Below are positions 54,101 through 63,300 of a stretch of DNA of 64,000 nucleotides, piece by piece; the stretch's first letter is position 1; the number at the start of each line of letters is the position of its first letter. The DNA is from UBA1672 sp050633285 (lineage in GTDB: Bacteria; Pseudomonadota; Alphaproteobacteria; Micavibrionales; Micavibrionaceae): NCBI GenBank assembly GCA_050633285.1, contig JBOEGG010000004.1, positions 62,001 through 126,000 on the forward strand. The letters run 5' to 3'. The position numbers were made by a program, and so were the translations under genes. Under the pieces are notes generated by a model. The model saw only the letters and a program-made list of their open reading frames with translations. It did not search any database and was not told where the DNA came from.

Positions 54101-54325
54101 TGCGATTTGTCCGGGAATTGATTGTGTCGCGGGATTTAACCCGCTTATTGTGCCATCAATCCCACTGCTTGAACTGTCAGTCGCAATCGTTCCACTGGTT
54201 TCATCCAATGTCCAATGTCCGACGAGGTTACTGGTGTAATCTTGTGCGTGTGTTGTTTGCGGCAGGCATAGGAGGAGGGTTGCGGTTAGAGCTATTTTAA
54301 TCTGCCGAGAAGGGAATAGGCGCAT
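51188..54325 (-). CDS. secreted protein with four LamG/concanavalin-like domains
   Basis: A 1,045-residue exported protein. Signal peptide through about residue 28 (THA-QDY). Four LamG-like jellyroll domains of 200 or so residues each begin with LVGHWTLDETSG or close variants and end with DDVRIYDRILT or similar. Between them sit short cysteine-bearing modules such as EIQFNDDEKVLQYCNASNWTG. LamG folds usually bind glycans or proteins. It lies ten bases after the giant S74 fibre gene and shares the short module with it, so the two probably act together on the cell surface. Confidence 0.85.
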   Translation of the reverse strand: MRLFPSRQIKIALTATLLLCLPQTTHAQDYTSNLVGHWTLDETSGTIATDSSSSGIDGTISGLNPATQSIPGQIATAFNFIDGNTNRIIMGDNLDLTGSPLTLSAWINPNSMEDWDAIIDKLTGSGNYRMYLSSSGAIRFGIRASDSTYEEMSTSGSTITTGTWQHVLVTYDNVNTGRIYINGTLAATKTDFSVTRGNTGSSLYIGYTQNNSRWFDGGIDDVRIYDRILTTADITALYAYTGINYTCTNPDGVTGEIQFNDDEKVLQYCNASNWTGIGPKSSLSAGLIGHWTLDETSGASIADSTGSNTGTWTDGVNNDVAEETTIGQNATALSFDGTDDYIVSNSSGSITYPTTFTAWIKTSATSDGVVISYERENSTIGTFGIIINASGTARIASQAGLSNGTGINSTTNVNTGNWVHIAGVMESGNTARIYVNGTLENAGVINAPIAGTSKHYIGAMNASGAGIVKYFNGEIDDPRIYNRSLSTAEIQKLYNSTISSCTPPATNLVAHWNMDETSGASIADTTGTNTGTWTDGANNDVTEETVAGQVNTALSFDETDDIVTVSHDASLDINTAYTVSGWVYFDSSAAASPITPSLISKNNTGGWGSGWVLGRASAGGNIIGGNIRLSVQHDRGISSPNADYSGWVYPVDTWNYVTITWNGNTVNYYLNASLVDTGTITVPPDTGAGDLIVGYGRSNWYNTYHAGRIDDLRIYDSALSLTRIQELYGATGGACTVSNCASPFGVKSEIVFNSDYDVMQYCNGDEWIAMGPQGNGGGGCTNPTGLAAELRYNTDLNILQYCEGDEWISVVSQTGASIPTAGLVAHWALDETNGASIADSAGTNTGTWTDGVNNDVTEETTTGQVGTALSFDATDDLITIPEFPETEGVSAISIATWIKVDSVSDEPGMRNIISKDRSGFLQWNFLRDTGTGNNGQSEIYFETNTSSGSVSTSSTNEWPTDTGWHHVVAVYNGTDMRIYGDGSLINTPAAQTGNINATFDHDICIASEHTGSACSGSWNGDLDDIRIYDRALSASEVQALYFGTQ

Positions 54326-54335
54326 TATCTATGTC

Positions 54336-57300
54336 CTATCCATTTTGCGGTTTACGGCGTTGGATCAGCATCATGAACATACCACCGCCAATAAGGCCGA
54401 GGAGAAGCATTATATAACTTTCCATTGATGCTTTGTTGCCAATACTAGCACTTGTGACCTTGTTGAGCATCGCAACTTGTTCAGATATTTCTGTTAGAGA
54501 CTTATTGGTTTGTGCCTGCGCTGTTTTCAGACTTAAAACTTCAGATTTAAGAGTATTATTCTCTGTTTTCAACTCTTTTGTTGCCTCAATCATCGGGGCT
54601 ATTAAACCAACATAATTTACAGATTTAGTGCCCATATCATCATCCGCAGTGTGTACCAACTCAGGGAATATTTCTTCAATTTCTTGTGCCATGACACCGA
54701 ATTCCGGACGGCCTGTAATATCATCTTTCATGGTAAAACTGTATGTATCGATTTGAGTTATGCGATCAATTAAGTTTCCTGATGTATTGAGCGGTGTGAT
54801 GTTTTCTTTCAAACGACGGTCGGAAACATCGGTGATTGTGCCTGTATATTCAATGTCCCCTGTAACGTCGAGGGCTACACTCGGTGAGGCATTAAGAATA
54901 CCAAAGTTTCCGTTTACATCTACAACGCTGAGTACAGATTCGCTTTGATCGCGCCATTGTGTTAGGTCTGCGGTTGGTGTCCCTGAATCATCAGGATCAA
55001 ATGTTGCGGCAACCTCATCTACATCGCTTGCCTTAACATGCAAAGTTCCATCAGGGAACCAACTATTATTTACGCCATAGCCTAAGCCAACACGACGGTC
55101 TGTTGAGTCAAAGGCCGCGAGGTATTTTGTTGAAGGGCCACCTGCTCCTGTATCAACTGCAAAAACCATGTCACCTTGACGGCCACCATGAAATCCGGAA
55201 TTTCCGAATACTTGTATTGCCCAACCGGCATTAGAGTTTGAGTCCATATCTGCGCTTGTATCACCGCGTTCTGAGTATAGGAATAGCTGAGAAGAATCGT
55301 TAGTTGTGGGTAGCGATATGGCGAGCTCGGCAGAGCCGGATGATGAATAAATCTCTGTTTGATGTTGTGGTGTTGTGGTGCCGATACCGAGGTTGCCACT
55401 ACTATCCATTGTCAATAGATCCCCCGCAGATCCGCCATCAGAAGTAATGTTAAAGTAGTCTCCTGTTTGAGAGGCAACACCGTCAACTTCTAAGACTGTA
55501 GCGGTCGTCCCTGTATTACCACCAATTCTAACAGCATTGTTATTCGCAAAGAACATTACTGTTTGACCCGGATACGTTGTTCCTTGTGTGAAGAGTGTGC
55601 CATTTGCGGTATCGGACCAAAAATAGTTATTTGTTGTTTTACCATCCAACTGGAAGACTGTTGCGCCAGTAGTATCATTTGCAAATATTGAGGCTAGTTT
55701 TTCTGGAGCACGTGCAGTCGATCCGCCACCTTGATTGTTTACAACGGCATAGAAATCTATACCTGATTCGCCATTCCCTGTGGCGGCACCGGCAGAAAGG
55801 ATTAAGCTACCTCCGTCTTTATTGGATGCTCCTAATGTAGCTCCTCCAGCTTGTATAGTGAAATCATTACCCGCTGTGTCAGAAGTTGTATGTGCTTCCA
55901 TAGCAATTGTCTGAGCTGAATTTCCATCAAAACTGAGGTTATAGGTTGGTGAATTTGTACCGATACCAACATTTCCGCCTACAAAGTAAGTGTCTCCTGT
56001 AGCATCAAGTTTGACCATTGAGTTTTGCGCTCCGTTGTATAGCGTCATTTCGGTGCTACCAGATGATGTATCCAAGAGGAAGCGCGCTGCATTTGCTCCG
56101 TCCGTTCCTCTTATTAATACGCCGCCTGTATCAATATGAAGGCCATTTGCATTCGGACTAACTGTACCGATACCTACACCGCCGCTTGCGCCCATGATCG
56201 ACATGGTATTATTGTCAGTGATATCAATACCGCTTTGATCACCCATGAAGATACCAAGGGAATTATCACCTGAAACAATTGGCGTTGTACCTGCATCTTG
56301 TCCTAAACCAAATGCCATGGAGTTTGTGCCTGATACGTTTGAGCTATCACCGATAGAGACAGATCGTGACCCTGATACTGAGTTTCCTAAACCAAAGGCG
56401 ATTGTCCCGTAGCTTTGGGCATAGGATGAATTACCAACGGCGAAGGATTCATTACCAACGGCGGCAACATGTGTACCTGCGGCAAAGGTATTGTTTCCGA
56501 TGGCTTCGGCATTACGTCCGAAAGCAACGCTTTCTGCACCGACATTACTATCATCCCATTCTGTTCCTGTAACAACACCTGCACGGAAGGCACCTTTGGA
56601 TTTATCAAAAAACATACGGTTATCGTGGTTTGCATCGCCTGTGTCGGCCAGTTGGGATGACCCGAAGACAAAGTCATCTGTTGCGTAGGCGATTGTTCCA
56701 CTGATGCCGCGTACAACGTTTGAGGATACTTCAAAAACCGCGGATCCACCGCCGAATGTTGAATATGTTGAGCAGTCGTTTGAGTATTCTAATTGATCAG
56801 ATGTGTCGTTGAAACGTAAGCAACCGGCCTCATTTCCTGCGCCACCGTCAAGGCGGATATCACCGCTTGCGATATGAAGGTTACTGTCAACTGTGTCAGA
56901 TGAAAAATCACCGAAACCGATATCTCCTGAAGAGGTAATACGCATGCGTTCTGTTCCGGTTGGGCTTGAATCATTTGCCGTTCTAAAGGTCATTGCTGTT
57001 GGAATAATGTTATTTGAAACAGCAGAATCTACAATACCTGTAATTTGTGCACGATTTTCAAAGCTGCTTCCATCATAACCTGTAAATCGTATTGCCCCCA
57101 GTTCATCGCCGTTTTGTACAGTTGTTTCAGAGCCAACAGAACCACGGGCGCGGAATAAAGCAATGTCGGCTTTCGTGCCAGCAGAGGTGCTGTTAGCGAT
57201 ACCAATTGCAAAGTCTCCAGTCGCATTGCTGCTGTAGAATTGATATTTTTGACTACTATTTCCAAGTGTTGTCATGCTGGTGGCATCACCAAGCATCAAA

Positions 57301-60300
57301 TATTGGTTAGATAAATCACCATAAATTAGATTACCGATGTTTAGTTGGTCCGAGCCAGTCAGGCTTGGTAATTCGATGTTTTGACCAATCAGGATGTTGT
57401 CATCACCCGATGTTTGTCCGTCAGCGGCCTTGTCCCCGATAAAGATATTGCGTGAACCGGTTGTTATTGCTTCACCGGCATCGCTACCAAGGAATGTATT
57501 GTTGTTTCCTGCGGCTAGAACTTTACCGACATTGTTACCGAGCCCTGTGTTCCCGCTACGATCTCCATCCAGAGCTTCGAATGCTTCATCACCGACAGCC
57601 GTGTTATCGTATCCACTATCTAAAATCCGTAAGGCGTTTGAGCCAATTGCAATATTTGCTCCGCCGTTGTCGAGGAATTCATTCATAGTGCGACGGCCAA
57701 TTGCAACATTACCAAAAGCCGTTGTTACAGTACCTAAAGACTGGTAACCGATTGCAACGTTGTTATCCCCTGTGGTTAAAGCGTCAAGCGTATCCTCACC
57801 AAGGCCGATATTACCGACTGCACCTGATGCTACATTTGCTCCGTTTTGAAAGCCAAGGAACATGTTGTGATCTGTTGTATATTCGGTTTTTGCATCGCCG
57901 AGACTGTCAATTTCTTGCGCGCCTGCTGCGTTAATGGGAAGGAAGTTTGAACAATCGTCTGAAAACTCAATTTGATCTGTTGTATCGTTAAATCGAAGAC
58001 AACCGGCTTCGTTTCCTGCACCACCGTCGATGCGGATATCACCTGTTGCGACATGGATGCTGCTTTCGATGGTGTCGGCTGAGAAATCACCAATTCCGAG
58101 AAGGTCGCTTGCCATATCGCCATAGACCAGATTACCGATATTCAGATGATTGGATGTTGTTGCTGTAGGTGTATCTATGTCATGCCCGATTATGATGTTA
58201 TCAGAGCCTGTTGTTATACTGTTACCTGCGCGGTAACCGATTAATGTATTATTATCTCCATCAAGAACATCTCCAGCTTCAAAACCAATAACAACACCTT
58301 GTGCAACGGTTGTGTTACCATCAAGAGCGTTGTTGCCAATGACAACCATGTCGGTCGTTGTGAGTGTTTGTGAAGTTCCCGGTGTGCCTGCGCTTGCGCC
58401 GATGATGACACTGTTTGTAAGTGTTTTATCACCTGTATTACCACCGCCACCAGCGTCGTAACCAACCAATGTACTTGCGGACACGGTTAAGTTATCACCT
58501 GTTCCGGCTTTTCCGGCGTTATAGCCAAGAAGGGTGCTTGTTGTGATGCTTGTTGTTGCGCCATTACCGCCACCAGCGCTGTAACCAAGTGCGGTATTAC
58601 CCGGATTATTACCTGCTTCTCTCAGGGCGTTATAACCAATTGCGGTTGTTCCAGATGTTGTTGTAACATTTGTTCCCGCACTAGAGCCTATTGCAGTATT
58701 TCCTGTCCCGCTTGTCACGCCGTTTAACGCACCATAGCCGAAGGATGCATTGTGATTACCACTTGTTAATGCGAAGAGGTTAAGATAGCCGACACTTGTA
58801 TTATAGTCGGTTGTTGCAGTGCTGTTTCCGCTGGTTGCTCCTGATAGTTCACCAATGAACACATTGTTACGCGCACCTGTTGTTAAGGCCGCCGCACCTG
58901 TTCTGCCTATAATTAAATTATCTTCTGTTGTGTAATCTGTATACACATCTGTCAGGTCATTTAATACCGATGTTCCGCCACCTGCACTAAAGGCAGAGAA
59001 TGTCGTACAGTCATCTGAATATTGTAGTTGATCTGTTGTATCATCGAAACGGATACAGCCTGCTTCGTTACCGATACCACCGTCGATGCGGATATCACCT
59101 GCTGCGATATGAAGCTGAGACTCTATTGTGTCTGTGGTGAAATCGCCGCCGATACCAATGTTGTTTGATGCATCTATGATAAAGGTTGGGTTGCCGCCCG
59201 TAAACATACCAAGGGTGTCATCTGTTGAATTTAGGCGTCCTATGCCTGTGTCTGTATCATTGTAACGTGGGAGGAAGTTTGGTGTATTTGTAACAGCGCC
59301 AGAGGCGATAGATGGACCTGATCCTGTGTTTGTGTAGAAACGGCTGGCTTCGAATATCCATCTATCTGTGCCCGCGAGATTTATACGTAGAGCATCATCG
59401 ATAGATTCGTACAGGCCGCTGTCTCCGTCACCAAATGCGATACCATCTGTTAATGCGCCTGTTCCACCGAGGTGTAATGTTGCTTGTGGATTTGTTGTAC
59501 CGCCAAGCCCCATATAGCCGTTTGAACGTAAGATGCGCATAATTTCAGTGGTGCCGCCGCTGTTTAATGTTTGCATGGCAAAGTGGTCGCCTGCTGCGCC
59601 GTTATAGAGCATATTAAATCCACGGGCATAGTCGCCGCCATTTCTTTCACGGAGTTGTAGAATTGCGCTTGAGGTATTGCTGTTATCAACGCCTGAACCG
59701 ATACGAAGGATTGTATCCGTTGTGTTGCTTTCGGTGATAACGTCTAATTGACCTGTTGGGCTTGCTGTTCCTATACCAACTTTATAGCCAGTATCGAATA
59801 CAAAGTCGCCAGTTCCGTTAATGCGGCTAACTGTAAGGTCATCTGCGCCACTGGCGGCACTTGAAATGATATCCCATGTTGACAGTACGCCACCATCTAA
59901 GCGAAGGGCCGCTGTTGTTGCGTCTTGAACATGTAGGTCTTGTCCGGGTTGTACGCCAATACCAACTCTGCCATCGGGGGAAAGATAGAGTTGGTTACTT
60001 TGACTGTTTGAACGAATAATGAATGCAGCGTTTCCTGTGCTGTCTATACTACTGCCCGCAGGGTTGCTGAGCGTAACACTGCCGTTTACATCTAGGGCAG
60101 AAGCAGGGGTTGTAGTGCCAATACCAACACCGCCTGTTGCGCCTATAATAGATACTGTATCGTCATCGGATAGATTAACGCCACTTTGATCGCCTAAGAA
60201 AATACCAAATGAATTCGCACCGGTAACGCTTGGGTGTGTCGCTGTTGCAGTCCCTAAGGCGATAGCCATTGATTCGTTACCACTTGCGGTGACATTACGT

Positions 60301-63300
60301 CCCATGGCGATATTGTTGTTGTTGCTAGCGGTTACACCTTGTCCAAATGCAAGAGATCTGTTTCCGGTCGCCGTTGCCCCGAGGCCAAGTGCAATTGCGT
60401 TGTATCCGCTTGCTGTTGTACTTTGACCTGTGGCGAAGCTGTAAGTCCCTATATTACCTTCGTCCCATTCTGTTGTTGCAGCTGTACCAATGCGCATTGC
60501 TGCTTTGTCATTATGGTAGAGGATACCTGTTTTGCCGCCGTTTAATCCGGCTGTTGTGACTGTTTCACCTGCATTGATCAGGTCGATATTTCCGCGTGTG
60601 ATATGGGTCGTGTTATCTGTCCATAGTGATGATCCGCCGCCAATCATATCTGTCCATGCACTGTTTTCGTAAGCTTCGAATTTATTTGTTGTGGAGTTAT
60701 AGCGCATTGTTCCGTTATCCGGGCTTCCTGGGCGCTGGGCTGTTGTACCGCTATGAACTCTTAGGCCTCCTGTACCGCCGAAAGATGCATCACTGTTTGA
60801 ACCGATATATAAGACATCTCCATCGTTGTCATCGTCTGTACTAATCATAAAGAAGGGTAGAGCCGTTGATCCGTCGAGTGAGAATTCGTACTGCGCGTCA
60901 GCGTCTCTGTCTTTAAATCCAAAACGTCCGTTTTTATCAATACGGAGTTTTTCTTGGGCAAGCTTTCCTGCACCGAAATTGTAAGCCACACCAAAGACAA
61001 GAGCCATTGGCACTTGACCAACATCGGCATTTCCGTCTGCAACTGCGCCCATATAGGCCGCGTTGTTATATCCTGTGCCGGATTGGTGACCATAAAAATC
61101 AATAAGACCAATGTAATCCCCATCGCTTACGCCACTAGGGGAGGCTTCGGTTCCGTTGGCACGATAGAAGACATGTTGTGGTGTTGAGCCATAGGTGTAT
61201 TGCGATAAGTCAGCATCAGGGGCATTTAATGTTAGCGTATCTCCGGGAGCGACTGTTCCAATACCGACATTTCCGCCCATAATGGATACGCTGTTATCCT
61301 GAGTCATTTGGTGGTATGAGCCACTCACGTTTAGCATAATGGAATGGTCACCTGAAACACTGGCGGATTGTCCGAATGCTTTGGATTGTGTACCTGCTGC
61401 GGATGCGCTTGGGCCGACTGCGAATGCGCTGCTGCCTGTTGCGCTACCGCCTTGCATAGCAACTGCGTTTGTACTGCCGCCTGTTGTGTAACCACCGGCG
61501 ATTACTGCACTGTTATAGCCTACAGCTTCTGCGCCTTCGCCGTGCGCGAAACTATATGTTCCGATGTTTGCTTCGTCCCACTGTGTACCACCAGCCGTTC
61601 CAATACGCATTGCTGCTTTGTCATTATGGTAGAGGATACCTGTTTTTCCGCCGTTTAATCCTGCGCTTGTGACTGTCTCGCCTGCGTTAATCAGGTCGAT
61701 ATTTCCGCGTGTGATATGGGTTGTGTTATCTGTCCATAGGGATGATCCACTACTTATTATATCTGCCCATGCGCTGTTTTCGTAAGCTTCGAATTTATTA
61801 GTGGTGGAGTTGTAACGGATCATGCCGTTTACGCCTGTGCTCGGGCGTTCGGCAGTTGTGCCGCGTGTTAGGATTACTGCACCAGTACCGCCGATGTCGA
61901 GTTCTGCGGCCGGTGTTGTTGTGCCATTACCAAGTCCGATGAAGGATGTGTCGCCGTCCAGATAAATTTCTGCGTTTGAGGTTGCGGTATCATCCGCATA
62001 TATATGAAGGGAGCCATTATCGACATTGACGCGTGTGGTTGTTGAGCCACCGTCATATCCAAGATATCCGGCCATTGTATTACTATTGACATGAGCGGGG
62101 CCCCATCGCAGACTTGCACTGCTTGCCGTTTCTGCAATTGTGATCTCTGCGTTAACAAATGTAGAGTTATCTAGTGCACCATCACCGATCATCAGGCTTC
62201 CGCCTTCTAGAACCATCATGTTGGCAACGTTTAGGTCTTCGCCGCTTTGATCGCCCATGAATATACCGAATGAAGAGGTGCCTGATACAATGGGTGCTGT
62301 TCCTGTTGCGTCACCTAAACCAAGCGCGACGGAATAATCACCAGAAGATGTCGCTTCGTTACCCATTGCGATGGCGCGTGAGCCACTTGCGGTGTTGTTA
62401 TATCCTGTTGCGAAAGAGCCAACACCATCAGCTGTTGTTCCACCGCCCCCCATTGCAACTGCATAGGTGCCACCTGATTGTGAGCCATCACCGACTGCAA
62501 AGCTGAAGTTTCCTGTGGCGTTAATAGATTGTCCCATACCAACTGAATGTGAGCCGCTGGCCTCTGCCGCGCCTGTTGCAAAGCTTCGATTTCCGATATT
62601 GGCCTCATCCCATCTACCGAATGAACCAACACCGAGGCGGAGTGCTTGTTGGTCGCTGTAGTAAATCATTCCTATTGGTGTTGTACCGTCGAATCCTGCG
62701 GTTATCATTGTTTCACCAGCGTTTATGATATGACTGTCTGCGCGTGTGATATGGGTTGTGTTGTCTGTCCATAGGGATGAGACACTAGATAGTGGGAGCG
62801 TAGACCAGCTACCAGCTGTCGCACAGACTTTGAATTCATCTGTCGTTGCGTCATAGTGAATTGCGCCTTCACGGTCGGTATCACAAGCCTCACTGTCATA
62901 AGCAATCTTAAGTGTGCCATCTATATCAAGCTGCGTATGGGTGTCTGTGCTGCCAATGCTTAAGTTTTGATCAATGATGAAACTGTCATTTGTCCTTAAA
63001 ATATCGTCTCCATTACGATATAAGTTAGTGTCGTAAGCTCCGAAATCACCTGGTGCAAATTGGAGAGATGAGCCAGAAAGGCGCATGTATCGTGCTCCTG
63101 AATTTGTCATGATTTCAAAATATGCGTTACCTCCGCCCAGTGTTGCGGTTCTCATTGTAATTGAAGGATTGTTACTAGAGGATTGATCTATAGTTACAAC
63201 ATTATTTCCGGTGCGGTTACGGAAACGAGCAATATCTCCGTCGCTTCCGAGGTTGTCCACTGTCATGGCATAGGTGCCATTCCCTGAATTTCCACTTACA

